Part shown: positions 24,120-34,741 of the stretch, in pieces
Layout of the letters: each line of letters opens with the position of its first letter
Numbering within the stretch: position 1 is the first letter of the stretch
Source: Siphonodentalium dalli
Lineage: Eukaryota > Mollusca > Scaphopoda > Gadilida > Siphonodentaliidae
Direction of reading: 5' to 3'
Assembly: GCA_032622095.1 (NCBI GenBank)
Contig: CP136063.1
Location: forward strand, 36,180,106 to 36,244,105
DNA: 64,000 bases
Translations under genes and position numbers: made by a program
Notes under the pieces: generated by a model
What the model saw: only the letters and a program-made list of their open reading frames with translations
Databases searched by the model: none
Told to the model about the DNA's origin: nothing

Positions 24120-25745
24120 AGTGTTAACTCCCCAGAGCCCCGCCATTTCTTGACAGGTTGACCTCATTTTAACAAATCTGAATCTCAGTCACTAACCGAT
24201 CCTCCTGATGCTCCATACATATAGTTATGTCCCTGGTACCAACCTATTTAACCTGGTGACCCCATCTGAATAAATTTGAATCCAAGACACCAAAGAACCC
24301 TTCATACATATGATAAATATCAGTAAAATAGACCTGATGGTCCTTGTGAAGGAAGCATATTAAGAGGGAAACTGTCCTTCGTTTGGCCCCTATTTGACCA
24401 GGTGACCCCATAAAAATCTGAATTGCAGTCATGTAAGAACATTCCATGCTAAATAAGCCAACTAGTTCTTGCAAACATATTTTAAGAATTACTATCTAGT
24501 GAAATAGTTAAGTCTCTGGTTCTGCGCTTATTTTACTTATACGCGATCCCATTTTCACAAAGCTGTCACCCAAGGTAATTTCATACCAAATATAAGCAAA
24601 ATAGGCTATTTGATTCTTGCATAGAAGACACATCATGAATTACTATGGAGAGAAAGAGTAATGTAGCTGGCCTTGCACCTACTTGACCCAGAGGGTGACT
24701 TTAGTGACACTATCCTGCACAGTGGGCTAGCATCACTAAATTCACCCTCTGGGGACCTCATTCTGCTATGGCAGACCTAGGATAAGATTGATGTTCCTCA
24801 GTTGGAAGTTGATTTTCACCCATTGGGCACCTCAATTATGAATTTTATCTTCTGCAAATTAGGGGATATAGAAACTTCCTAGAAGGGAAATGTAACTAAA
24901 AGCAATGTTAATTTGATACTATAGATACTTCCCAGAAGATGAGGCCTAAGCAAAATGAGGTCTCCAGAGGGTGAATTTGGTTATGCTAGCCCACTGTGTG
25001 GGATAGCATCAGTAAATTCACCCTCTGGGAACCTCGTTCTGCAAATGTCAGACACACTAAATTCGGGCGGTTTGTTTAAAATTGCTAGCAGTATGTTTAT
25101 ACAAGCTGTCAGTGACATATTATTCTAATCTAGATTAATGACCTGTGTTTCTCTCTGTTTATCCACAAAGAGATATCTGCAACTTTAAATAGAACAAGTA
25201 TTAAAGTTGGAAGCGGGAAATGATATCCGTTGGAAGGGATGTTGGTTGGGTGCAGGCCACTGCAGGGTGGGGTGGGTCTGGGCCATGTGGGAGGGGGATT
25301 GGTAATGGAATATTTCTGTAATTTCAGAAGATTAAAGATTATGGTGAAAATTCAAAAAATCTGAATTTGACCAAAACAAATTTGTTTAAGTTATGTCACT
25401 GGCTCCGCCCACATTCGACCCAGTGACCTCATTTGAACAAATCTGAATAACAGTCCCCCAAGGACCCTTTGTACCAAATATGAACCCATTCGGCCAAATG
25501 AAATTTGAGAAGTCGTTGTAAGAATTACAGAGTTATGGCCCTGGCTTCGCAACTATTTGACCCAGTGTGCTCATTTGAACAAATCTGAATGACAGTCACC
25601 TAGGGAACATCCACACCAAATATGAACCAATTCGGCATTACGGTTTCAGAGGAGAAGATGTTCAAAGAAATGTTCACGGGCGGCTGGACGACGGACGAGG
25701 AGTGATGACTATAGCTCCACCGGAGACTTCGTGAGCTAAATACTA
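24120..25745. repeat. degenerate tandem repeat with ttgaccca..aaatctgaat modules
   Basis: Modules of about 90-155 bp recur at about 24157, 24246, 24400, 24550, 25426 and 25565. They show the order ggccctggctt, tttgacccagtgacc, aacaaatctgaat, cagtcaccaagg, accaaatatgaacc and agaattac. The group ends at 25680-25740 with a ggcggctggacgacggac and ctatagctccaccggagact block. I remember that block as a dispersed 3' module in mollusc genomes (recollection, not checked). The run is interrupted between about 24689 and 25380 by the palindromic element listed next. No coding capacity is evident. Confidence 0.6.
24689..25031. mobile_element. palindromic MITE-like element with nested hairpins
   Basis: Each end is itself a hairpin: CAGAGGGTGA...TAGCATCACTAAATTCACCCTCTG at 24689-24749 and a matching module at 24967-25031. 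The two modules, plus the adjoining ctggggacctcatt-type DNA, are inverted copies of each other over about 75 bp. I could not find a clear target duplication, so the exact ends are uncertain. Both sides carry a gacctcattctgc-like word after the last TCTG. Confidence 0.6.
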
Positions 25746-27130
25746 ACCACGATTGAACATAGCTCCATTAACGGTTTGACAGACTCATACAATAGTGTAT
25801 GTCGCAAGCATATGAACGCATGCATACACTAGATAAATATATCAACATCACTTGGTGTGGAATATATACACAAAACCGCACGGGTGTGGTACTGTTGTTA
25901 CTGTTACTATCAGTATATCGGACGACTGCAATGAGTGAGGACAGCACGATGTGTGTGTGTCGCTGACATTGAACCAATACTGCACGTTTGGGATGGAATA
26001 AATACACAAAACCCCAATCGCGAGTTGTTACTGTTTTCAGAATGTTATCCTTACGCAATTGCTTGTCCAACATATTCTAACTGGCCCCTCCGCCGTTGTC
26101 TCAAAATGGGTGTTGCCTAACTCTGTTTCTGCAATGAACCGCAAAATTTCAAGTTCAAGACTCATATATTTAACCACAAAACATGGAAATCTTAAGCATT
26201 TTAGCGACATTTATTGTAATTTTCTTGCAATAATTGACATATCTGTTTAAATTTAAAAGACTCCAAACACCATCGGCACCAAAAGTCATGGCAGTCATAC
26301 CAGGCAGCATCGAAAACATTGCACCAAATTACTGGTTGTCACAACTTTAAAACTGGATATTTTTTTTATTTTTTTTCAATACGTTCCTACATCTATCATT
26401 TTTAAACTGTGCTACTACATCAACAAATAACGTCAGTTTGTATTCTAGGATGCGTTAATCAATGTCGCAACCATGTGGACACTCCTTCCGGAATTTCGAT
26501 AGATTCCTACTTAGGAACGCATTGTGAAATTTCGATATAGCCATGATTAAACTATATTAACGGATTAACAGATTATTTCCATAGTGTATGTCGCAGGCAT
26601 ATGGACGCACTTGCCATTGTATCACTACCACATGATCGGTATGAAATATATTTACAAAAACGCATGTCTGTGTTCATGTCGCAAGTTGATAGGACAAGTG
26701 TAATGGCGTAATGATAGCTTGGCACATCCCAAGTCTAGAATGCATTGTGAAATTAAGAAATAGCAATGCCTTACAACTTAGCAGACTCTTGCCACATTTT
26801 ATGTCACAAGCATATGGACGCACTTGCCATTATATATAACAATATGACACGTTGGTATGAAATATGTACACAAAACGGCATGGTGTGTTACTATCGCAAG
26901 TTTATAGGACGAGTGCAATTGCGTAAGGATAGGACAATCGGTGAAATACCCTACGTGGTATCCTTACGTGATCGAACGTCATACAGTTTCGGCCAGTAAC
27001 ACACCGTACTGTTGTGATTACCACACGCTCTGCACACATCTCCAACTGACCCCCTGTCTCTACATTTCTGCAAGACAGGCGCTGGCTAACACAGTTCCTT
27101 CAGCTGAATCGCGAAATTTCATCTTGGCAA
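25745..27130 (+). repeat. degenerate tandem repeat, units about 200-230 bp
   Basis: The order gacagact, tagtgtatgtcgcaagcatat, acgcacttgccatt, ggtatgaaatat..acacaaaac, tgtgttactatcgcaag and gacgagtgcaattgcgtaa recurs at about 25775, 25930, 26585 and 26785. Similarity is high enough to see by eye but broken by small indels. Frames across it (63-101 codons, both strands) follow the repeat and have no domain. Confidence 0.6.
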
Positions 27131-27158
27131 CTCATCGAGTTAACCAAGAACACTGGAC

Positions 27159-27242
27159 ATTTTAAGCCGTGTAGTGATATAAAATCACTACCGTGTAGTG
27201 ATTTTATGTGTAGTGATACAAAATCACTACAATGCTTAAAAT
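27159..27242. repeat. 84-bp imperfect palindrome of GTAGTGAT..ATCACTAC units
   Basis: The outer arms ATTTTAAGC and GCTTAAAAT enclose a run of GTAGTGAT and ATCACTAC words joined by short A/T linkers. The single strand can fold either as one long stem or as two small hairpins. Possibly a tiny MITE. The flanks give no clear duplication. Confidence 0.75.
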
Positions 27243-27249
27243 ATCACTG

Positions 27250-29129
27250 ATATTGTTTGTATTTGTCCTGGGATAATTTCCATGTTTACATCTATCACAA
27301 ATTCATACCTTCTAAAGAAGTTCAACACTGAACTAAATTACTGATAAATCAACACATTTTAATACTTTATACACCTGTCAGAAAGGTGGGGGGGGTGGGC
27401 TCGTGCACGTTTTTGCTAAACAAAATGGGTACTGAGCTTACTCACGAGGACCCACCCCCCCCCCCCATGTGCAAACATTCAGTTAGCCTTCATGTGCCAA
27501 CCTACATTCATATTTTATACCAATACCACGTTTTGTATTGAATAAAGGTATAAATAATGTGTTTTATTTATATTATTGAGAAGATAAAATCACATGATAA
27601 TAACCAGAAACAGTGAAAGACAGATCAATTTGGGGTCAATTTGATTAAGGTTGTAGATTTTGGGATTAATTTGTTAACACAATAGGGTTGTATGATGAGT
27701 TCACAAGTTAATTGCGCTACACTAATGCTTATTATTCAAGCTACTTGTAATTCTTATACAAACAAAACAGTGAGATGCAGGTGAACAGTAAGTGACGCAT
27801 CCTTTGACTTTATTAATTTGATGCCTCTGATTGATCCAACAACTAAGAACAGAATAAGATGTGTATAATTCACAACAAAATTAACACAAGTGTGTACTAT
27901 TATTCATTTTTATTATTTAAGAAAAACATGGGCTTACTGACAGGTGTATATAGTATGTGTGCTAAACTAGAGTTTGGTGGGGGTAAACAGGTTTGGTAGG
28001 GAGGCCCAATTACAATCAGCTTGGCCTATTGGTATTTATGGCTCAACTCAGTCCCCTGGAACATGACAAGCATGGCAAGAATAAAAATAATACTACCGGT
28101 ATTTCATTCTAATAACAATATACCCCATTGTGATATTCTGGTTTGTTGGTGATTTTGGAATTAGTTTAAAATATTGTGATCATATTGTTGGAACCAATAT
28201 TTTATTAATCAGAAGGCAATCACATCATCTAGGAGTCTTTGTGTCTTCTTTGATTACACTTTCTGTAAGACATACACCTTCAAGTGTAAATTACATGGCG
28301 TCTTCCAAAAGTATACTGTTATACAACAAGAGTTATGCTCTTCAGAATTGAAGGAGTGTATATTTTCTTTAGAACAAGTGAATAAATAGCCTGTATATTT
28401 ATAAGATGTTTTGCACTGGAGCAAAGAAATATGAACTAGCGTCCTGTGTGATTTCATTTTGTGACGACAGGTTCAAGAATCACAATATGTGCAATGTACA
28501 CGTGGAAGCCTTGCATTGCCTCCACCACAAAGGTATCCATTGCACATAGGACTACTTCAAATAATTTGGAAAGAAAGTGTTTCCTATATCTTGCATTTCC
28601 CAACACTTCATTCTAGTATTATGAGGAAGCTGGAATGGCCAATTATTTAACAATCTTGGTTCCGGTTTTGTCAGTTCATGTCGATATTGTCTTTGCCAGT
28701 AGCACACATTCCATCATGAGAGCTCATAGGGACACATAGAAAATATTGGCTTTGACCTGTGTGTCATCATAGTCAGACATGATACGACAGTTCCATTTAA
28801 TCACTGCTTGAGAATGTGAATTTTACACGGGTTTAATGAAGTTCTCTGACACCATTTTGCAAATTTAGTCAGAAACCAGTACATGTCAGATCAGAGTTGA
28901 ACTTCTGATAGTTTGTGCGATATTAAAGCAGCTTGTAGATCTGAAGTATCTGACACTGAAAATAGAAATAAAACACTTTAAGTATACAATGCACATATAT
29001 GTACAACATCAATCTGGACATGAATTTACAAGTCTGGTTGAACAACTGAATGCTGCATTATAAGTCTAATAAGTGCTATGGCTTCTTTTCGAGGAGTCTG
29101 AACTGTTAAATAAAAGGAATGACTAAAAG
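27250..29129. other. gene-free stretch with a poly-G/poly-C inverted pair
   Basis: No supported gene. At 27389-27405 and 27443-27460 a G-run followed by gtgggctcgtg faces a cacgaggacccac followed by a C-run, so the two arms can pair around about 38 bases. The word acacctgtcag at 27371-27381 recurs inverted at about 27939-27949. The remaining sequence is plain AT-rich DNA. Confidence 0.55.
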
Positions 29130-29130
29130 T

Positions 29131-29661
29131 TGTTTGAGTCAGGGCTTAGGGTGGGGTGAGATATCCAGGTCAGGATATCCCCCCCCCCTCCGGCCCAGCA
29201 CCTACATTGCAAAAACATTATCTTATGGTTTTATTGCTTATTTTGCTTGATATAGTCATGAAACGGCGAGAAATTAACTTCCTCCGAGAAAAATTTGTTT
29301 GAGTCAGGGTTTGGGGTGGGGGAAGATGTCCAGGTCAGGATTTCCCCCCCCCCCACCCAGCACCTACATGACAAAAAATTTAATCATCTTATGGTTTTAT
29401 CGCTTATTTTGCTATATATAGTCATGAAACGGCGAGAAATTAACTTCTTCTGAGAAAAAGTTGTTTGAGTCAGGGTTTGGGGTGGGGGGGGGGAGATGTC
29501 CAGGTCATGATATCTTCCCCCCACCCAGCACCTACATGTACATGACAAAAAAATAATCTTATGGTTTTATCGCTTATTTTGCTTTATTTAGTCATGAAAT
29601 AGCGAGAAATTAACTTCTTCTGAGAAAAAGTTGTTTGAGTCAAGGTTTGGGGTGGGGGAAA
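29131..29661 (+). repeat. tandem repeat, unit about 165-170 bp, 3.2 copies
   Basis: GTTTGAGTCA starts units at about 29132, 29297, 29463 and 29633. Each continues with a ggtttggggtgggg G-rich tract, gatgtccaggtcaggat, a C-run, ccagcacctacat, ttatggttttatcgcttatttt and gtcatgaaacggcgagaaatt. The fourth copy is cut short after gggtgggggaa, exactly where the gypsy LTR begins. This locates the retrotransposon insertion. Confidence 0.85.
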
Positions 29662-29664
29662 TGA

Positions 29665-30135
29665 TGTAGAGTAATCACCCCTACCCCTTCTTATTCAAGG
29701 GACGTGATAGTACATACTAAACATATCCATCTTACCTATGGAGGAGACACAATATAATCGAACTATAGTGACCCCAACCAAATTGCCAAGGTCATACTCG
29801 GAGAGGCCGCGACCTATGAGTTATGCAAGTCTAACCACAAAGGAAGGAAGTATTAGGTAATAATTCCAGTTCACCCATGGGTCAGTACAGACAAAGAGAT
29901 GCACTAATGACTGCTACCAGTCATTAGCGATATATAAACCAGACATTAATCTACTCTTCAATCAGTTTCGGCTCTTCAGACTAATTGGCAGATGTCAACA
30001 TCCACCCGCTAAATTAATAAGCGGCGTTCCTGTCTTTCCATCCATCCAATATTTGATTCATGACATTGCTGTTGACTATACATTGATATTAGATGTGAAT
30101 AAATGATATACAAGAACTGACTTCATTCTTCCACA
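29665..30135 (+). repeat. 5' LTR of the gypsy element
   Basis: The left edge is set by interruption of the upstream tandem repeat. TGTAGAG at 29665 (or TGATGT at 29662) starts the LTR, and ttccACA ends it at 30135. The right edge is set by alignment of the following TAG...TGG leader with the leader of the neighbouring element. TATATAAA is at 29931-29938 and AATAAA at 30098-30103. A perfect 10-bp stem, CTAATGACTG/CAGTCATTAG (29904-29927, loop of 4), lies just upstream of the TATA box. Confidence 0.7.
29931..29938 (+). promoter_or_regulatory. TATA box in the 5' LTR
   Basis: TATATAAA about 200 bp before the LTR end, with AATAAA about 165 bp further on. This is the usual U3-R spacing of LTR promoters. 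Its position matches the TATA box of the neighbouring LTR element. Confidence 0.6.
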
Positions 30136-30144
30136 TAGATGAAA

Positions 30145-30176
30145 TGGTACCGTTAAGCAGTTCTGCGTCTCACTAC
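30145..30176 (+). promoter_or_regulatory. primer-binding candidate and conserved leader block
   Basis: TGGTACCGT begins 10 bases after the LTR end, the usual place for a tRNA primer site (TGG pairs with a 3' CCA). I cannot name the tRNA. The following 19 bases (30158-30176) occur without change at 37172-37190 in the neighbouring LTR element. Confidence 0.5.
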
Positions 30177-30192
30177 GACACAACGAAGTCCT

Positions 30193-30390
30193 AACGATCA
30201 CAGCCAAACAAAGAAGAGAAGCATGTATAAACTACTACAGAAGATTGCAGCCAAAACAAAGAAAAACTTTATAAATTGCTACAGAAGATCGCAGCCAAGA
30301 CAAAGAAAACTTTATAAATTGCTAAAGAAGATCGCAGCCAAGACAAAGAGAAACTTTATAAATTGCTTATGAAGATCGCAGCCAAAAGAA
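30193..30390 (+). repeat. five tandem 42-47 bp repeats in the gypsy leader
   Basis: The word gaagatcgcagccaagacaa followed by aactttataaattgct recurs at about 30200, 30247, 30291, 30333 and 30378. It lies in the untranslated leader before gag. Tandem leader repeats might act in packaging or as internal regulatory sites, but that is inference. Confidence 0.8.
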
Positions 30391-30671
30391 GATGACATAG
30401 ACGAAAAAGAAGAAGAAAAGACGATATAAACATTTCCAGCATAATCCAAAGACAAGAACAAAATAGACAATTTGCACTCGACAGTTGTGACAGTCAGTTT
30501 ATTCATTGGATTCGGTGAGTCAAACTTTTAATATTTTGCCAGATGTGCGTTTTCACACCTTGTTAGAGGCTTGATTATTAACACCCAATTCCACCCTAAA
30601 ATTTTCGCGTGGTATGGCCCTTGTCCCCAAACAATTTTCAAACAAAACAGATAACAGATTTAATTAACTTC

Positions 30672-31877
30672 ATGGAACCACCGCCACCCGAATCCGTGGA
30701 ATATTCTAATCAAGATAGTTTATTTATTCGATCTTTCAATATGGAACGAGAATGCCACCTACACGCGGCCAGTAATTCAAACATGCAAGACATAAATATA
30801 CCAAATCCATCCTTTCAAATTCCGAGCGTGCAGGAAACCCATAATACCCTCATCTCTCAATTAACGCGAGAAATAGGTCAATTTAACATGACAATGCGTG
30901 AGACTTCTGCCGCCACACATTCACAGGCCACAGTATCTGCCATTATAGGTATGAACGCAATGGTTACATCATTTGATGGCAAACCATCAGAATTTTCAAA
31001 TTGGATGCACGAAATTGAGAAATATTCTTCGACACTTGGGGCAGAGGACGAAACAATAATTAAAATAGCGGCCCAGACAAGTCGTTCATCTGTTTCCGAA
31101 TTCGTGCAACGATACACCAATGACAATACGGTTAACGGCACACTAACGGTCACATGGCCTGATTTGAAAGCGGAGTTGCGATCCCGTTTCAGCGCGATAA
31201 GTGACGCACCACAGGCTCTGGCCATGTTGCGATCATTAAAACAAACACACCAGGAAACACTACCTATGTTTGCAGAGATAATTAGATCACTCGCAAACAC
31301 TGCCTTTATTGATGAAATAAATACAAAGGCGGTACAAACACAATTGGTAACATTTTTTGCGGATGGCACACGCGATGACCATATCAAATATACCTTAACT
31401 AAAGATGACCCAACGTCGCTCGACCGTGCCACAGAGATCGCAATGAAACAAATGAACATTAAACAGAGGTTCAAACTTCGCTATGGTGATAGAACATCGA
31501 GGTCAAATGAACAACACCAAATACACGACTCCTTCCCACAACCCATGGAGGTTGACCATTTTAGGCGACGTCCCATACTATGGAAACCGCGCAATAATAT
31601 ATCTGATAGCTCTGCAACTAACAAACCAGTGCACCGTGCAAATCATCACTCAAACCCACCATTCCGAATGCCACCAAGATTCCAAAACACTAACTTTAAT
31701 AGACAAAACAATGACATCCGCCAGGATCGAGTAAACAATATAGACTACAACTCAAACCGGCCAAACTTCCCAAATCAAAGGAAACGCCAGTTCTGCACAC
31801 TATGTAAGATGAACAACCACGATATACGAAATTGCCGAAGACGGATCGCCAATAACAAACAATATTTAAACATGTAA
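30672..31877 (+). CDS. gag: gag polyprotein of the gypsy element
   Basis: Nucleocapsid-type structural protein that would assemble particles and bind the element RNA. I chose the ATG at 30672 (MEPPPPES), giving 401 residues. The open frame reaches back to a GTG at 30609, but that is not a normal eukaryotic start, and a short out-of-frame ATG frame lies at 30614-30667. The middle part has the W-rich and helical look of retrotransposon gag (FSNWMHEIEKYS, TWPDLKAELRSRF). The C-terminus is basic, Asn-rich and carries one zinc knuckle, C-x2-C-x4-H-x4-C (CTLCKMNNHDIRNC), near residues 378-391. The frame is intact. It ends in TAA directly after a slippery heptamer that leads into pol. Confidence 0.85.
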   Translation: MEPPPPESVEYSNQDSLFIRSFNMERECHLHAASNSNMQDINIPNPSFQIPSVQETHNTLISQLTREIGQFNMTMRETSAATHSQATVSAIIGMNAMVTSFDGKPSEFSNWMHEIEKYSSTLGAEDETIIKIAAQTSRSSVSEFVQRYTNDNTVNGTLTVTWPDLKAELRSRFSAISDAPQALAMLRSLKQTHQETLPMFAEIIRSLANTAFIDEINTKAVQTQLVTFFADGTRDDHIKYTLTKDDPTSLDRATEIAMKQMNIKQRFKLRYGDRTSRSNEQHQIHDSFPQPMEVDHFRRRPILWKPRNNISDSSATNKPVHRANHHSNPPFRMPPRFQNTNFNRQNNDIRQDRVNNIDYNSNRPNFPNQRKRQFCTLCKMNNHDIRNCRRRIANNKQYLNM

Positions 31878-31909
31878 GAATGTCTTTGAAGAAGCCGCAA
31901 GGACATTCT
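31865..31909 (+). promoter_or_regulatory. -1 programmed ribosomal frameshift signal at gag end
   Basis: T TTA AAC (31865-31871) is in the gag reading phase, one codon before the gag TAA (31875-31877). After a 5-base spacer a 12-bp stem follows: AGAATGTCTTTG (31877-31888) pairs with CAAGGACATTCT (31898-31909), with one G-U pair, around a 9-base loop. A -1 slip here enters exactly the frame of the downstream protease ORF. This is the classic layout of retroviral and coronaviral frameshift sites. Confidence 0.85.
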
Positions 31910-32605
31910 AAAAATCATAATCGTCATCATCATAATACATCACATCAAAGCGCGAGATATCAAACTAAAACCGTCTTCAAGACACCCTCAAAATTTATGA
32001 CCATAAATAGATTTGCACCTAATTACCCAAAGCAAAATAGTTATGCAACTAAACCAGCGACTGGTACCCTAAACACCAGAGCAGCACGTGTTACTATAAA
32101 AGAACAGAGACATCGTTCAGACCAGGCCAATAAATTGAAACTTAATACATCTTATCATGCTGATACGAGCACGAACAAACACGTGCATTCTCCAATTATA
32201 AATAGAAATTCCGCTGGTCACGTTAGAACAGATATGAATAAACGATTACATAAGATCGTTCCCAAACAAAAGGACATTAATAGTGAAGTAAACACTAAAA
32301 CTCGAAACCAACGACAAGCTAATCGAATTGCAACGGTTTACCAAAATCATAATAATGAGCTGAGTAAAAACTGTCAAAGTATAAATAACCAGTCTGAACA
32401 GATGAAATTGCATACATTACCTAAACTCAAATACCATGCAGAGATTGCACAAGGACTGCAACAGCAAACGCATTGTTCAACAATTATTAAAATTGGTAAC
32501 CAACGCATTAGGGCATTACTTGACTCTGGGGCAAGTACAAGTTGCTTAAAATATGACGTATATCGCTCCCTTCCAAATAAGCCCCCGTTAATAACAAAAA
32601 AATAA
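31871..32605 (+). pseudogene. pol: pol, N-terminal part: linker and first half of aspartic protease
   Basis: Open in the -1 frame relative to gag and entered through the slippery site. The first roughly 190 codons are a His/Asn/Lys-rich, low-complexity linker. The last 35 contain IKIGNQRIRALLDSGAS, the active-site DSGA of a retropepsin. The frame stops at 32605 inside an A-rich run (two runs of seven A around a T). The protease continues in the +1 frame from about 32607 (LTSATGQ, then AIFGRDFL). A protease split in mid-domain argues for a mutation rather than a programmed shift. Confidence 0.75.
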
Positions 32606-32606
32606 A

Positions 32607-34340
32607 AAAATTCTGACCTCAGCAACAGGCCAAAATATGCAAGTATACGGCAGTATACATTTGCCCTTCAAAATTGGATCAATGTCATTAGTACATAAAT
32701 TCTTTATATTACCCAACCTAGCAAGATCAGCGATTTTTGGTCGCGATTTTTTAACAGACAAACATGTAAGACTCTATTTCGATTTGAATGCATTTAGAGT
32801 AGGCAACAAAACATTTTCCATGTTACAGGATTTACATATAGCATCATTGCTACGTTCGCGGCAAGATATCAAATTACCACCCCATTCATGTGCATTGGTG
32901 AACACAAAAATAATTGGTACACCAGACATGTATGAGACACCATATCTTGGAGTAAGTCACGCCGATATCGGCATATTTAAGGATGAACCTGATGTGTCCA
33001 TTATGGACGGGATAGTTTCTGCATCAAAACGATATATACCGGTCATGATCATGAATAATTCAGATTCGTATATGTCTATATTTAAAGGTAATATAGTTGC
33101 GAAAACACATGGCCTAAGTTCAGACCAGATCTGTCAAACAAAGGCTAAGGTACCCACCACAAATAAAATGAATGATTCTCAAGAAGTATTTAGTATAGAA
33201 AATCAAACAAAAATATCTAAGGCTGGCCAGAAACCTTTCAAATTGGACGATATATGTGCCCCCGACCACCACAAAATTGAACTACTTGAACTGGTCTCCC
33301 AATATCAAGATGTGTTTACAAACGATCCAAATAAGGTAGGATTTTGCGATAAAATAGTCATGCATGTTGATACCAAACCAGATGCAGAACCTATCTTTTG
33401 TCGCGCGTATCCTACTCCATTACATAGACGCGAACACATGGAAAAAGCACTTCAAAAATTATTAGATGCTGGTATTATAAAGAAAACTACAAACGCGAGC
33501 TGGTCATTCCCTGCCTTATTGATTCGTAAAGGAATCGTAGATCCTAATGGAAATCAAAATTATAGACTATGTATAAACCTGAGAAAGCTAAATAAAATCA
33601 CCGTCCCATTACTATGGTACCTCCCCTCTTTTACCGAAGTTTCCAGCCGCCTCCAAAAATCCAAAGTTTTTTCCACAATCGACATTAGCCAAGCTTATCA
33701 TGTTATCGGTGTTCTCAAAGAACATCAAGAAAAGTTAACTATGAACACAGATTTCGGATTGTTTTCTTTCACAAGGGCCCCATTTGGATATTGCAACTCG
33801 AGCGCGACGTTTTTGACATTAATCCATAAAGCATTGGAAGGGTTAAGTTTTGTTGACAGCTTCGTCGACGATTTAATTTGTCACAGCGAAACGGAGGCCC
33901 TCCATAAACAGCACCTCAAAATAGTATTCGAACGACTCAGAGAGTATGGATTAGTAGCACGATTAACAAAGTCCCAATTTTATATGAAAGAAGTAAAAAA
34001 TTTAGGGCATATCGTATCACAAAATGGAACGCGCCCAGATCCCGCCAAAGTTAAAGCCATACAAGATGTGCCAGCCCCAACATCAGTGAAAGAAGTCCGT
34101 AGAGTATTAGGGATTTTCAATTTTTATCGGAACTATTGTAAAGATTTCTCCGACACTGCTGCATCATTAATTAAATTGACTGCTCGTTACGCAAAATTTG
34201 CATGGTCCGAAGAATGTCAAAATGCTTTTGATACACTAAAACAAAATTTGCTTAAAGTACCTACTCTGGCCTACCCTGATAGGAACAGCAAAATGATCTT
34301 ATATTGCGATGCATCAATGCATTCAGTGGGGGATCATTAG
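32607..34340 (+). pseudogene. pol: pol, protease second half and reverse transcriptase
   Basis: Begins with the rest of the protease (AIFGRDFL, the I/L-G-R/L-D motif near the C-terminal half). After a linker, the RT shows GIIKKTTNASWSFPALL, the STIDISQAYH block containing the first catalytic Asp, FGLFSFTRAPFGYCNS and then FVDD at about 33862-33880, a variant of the YxDD active site. Next come the thumb and connection (LGHIVSQNGTRPDPAKV and VRRVLGIFNFYR). The RNase H domain starts (LYCDAS) but the frame runs into a TAG at 34338-34340, because a G run at about 34327-34331 has changed length. An unusual LLWYLPSF segment stands where most gypsy RTs have a short PLP motif. Confidence 0.85.
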
Positions 34341-34741
34341 TCCAGCCATACCCAGAAAACAAATTAGAAACTGATAGCAAAACCCCGGAATTTCCAATTT
34401 GCTTTGTTAGCAAAACGTTGAATCACTCTCAACGAAATTACAGTACTACAGAGCGCGAAGCACTCGCCATATATGTATGTCTAAAGAAACTCAATTTATA
34501 TCTAGAAGGATCGGACGTAGAAATACGAACAGATCATTTACCCCTAGTTTCTATGTTTCAAAATACTCAGATGGCTAATAAACGTATTCAAAAATGGTTT
34601 ATTGAAATTTCCGCATACAATCCAAAAATTACTTATATACAAGGGTCTGAAAATATCGCCCCTGACTTTTGTTCTCGGGTGGACCCGACAAACCAACAGA
34701 GTATGTCAGAATGTTCAGTGGAGAGCGAAGAGAACCAATGA
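34341..34741 (+). pseudogene. pol: pol, RNase H domain in a shifted frame
   Basis: Reads SLVQP, FVSKTLNHSQRNYSTTEREALAIY, IRTDHLPLV and YIQGSENIAPDFCSR. These are the usual RNase H landmarks of gypsy pol (S..L...E..Y...E.EALA, TDH, G..N..AD-like end). It is in a different frame from the RT before it and from the integrase after it, so it is flanked by two frame breaks (about 34330 and 34735). Confidence 0.8.

Noticed and set aside
29131-29661. G-rich tandem repeat as part of the gypsy LTR
   Set aside because: It is a separate tandem array. Its fourth unit is cut off where the LTR starts.
30609-30671. Upstream extension of gag to position 30609
   Set aside because: The first codon is GTG. 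A eukaryotic element would use the ATG at 30672, which gives a normal gag length.
30878-31474. 198-codon frame antisense to gag
   Set aside because: It lies wholly within the gag coding region on the other strand and shows no domain. It is a shadow of the real frame.
32590-32625. Programmed frameshift in the protease at the A-rich run
   Set aside because: The shift needed is +1, not the -1 suited to an A AAA AAA site, and it would fall inside the protease domain. A length change in the A run is simpler.
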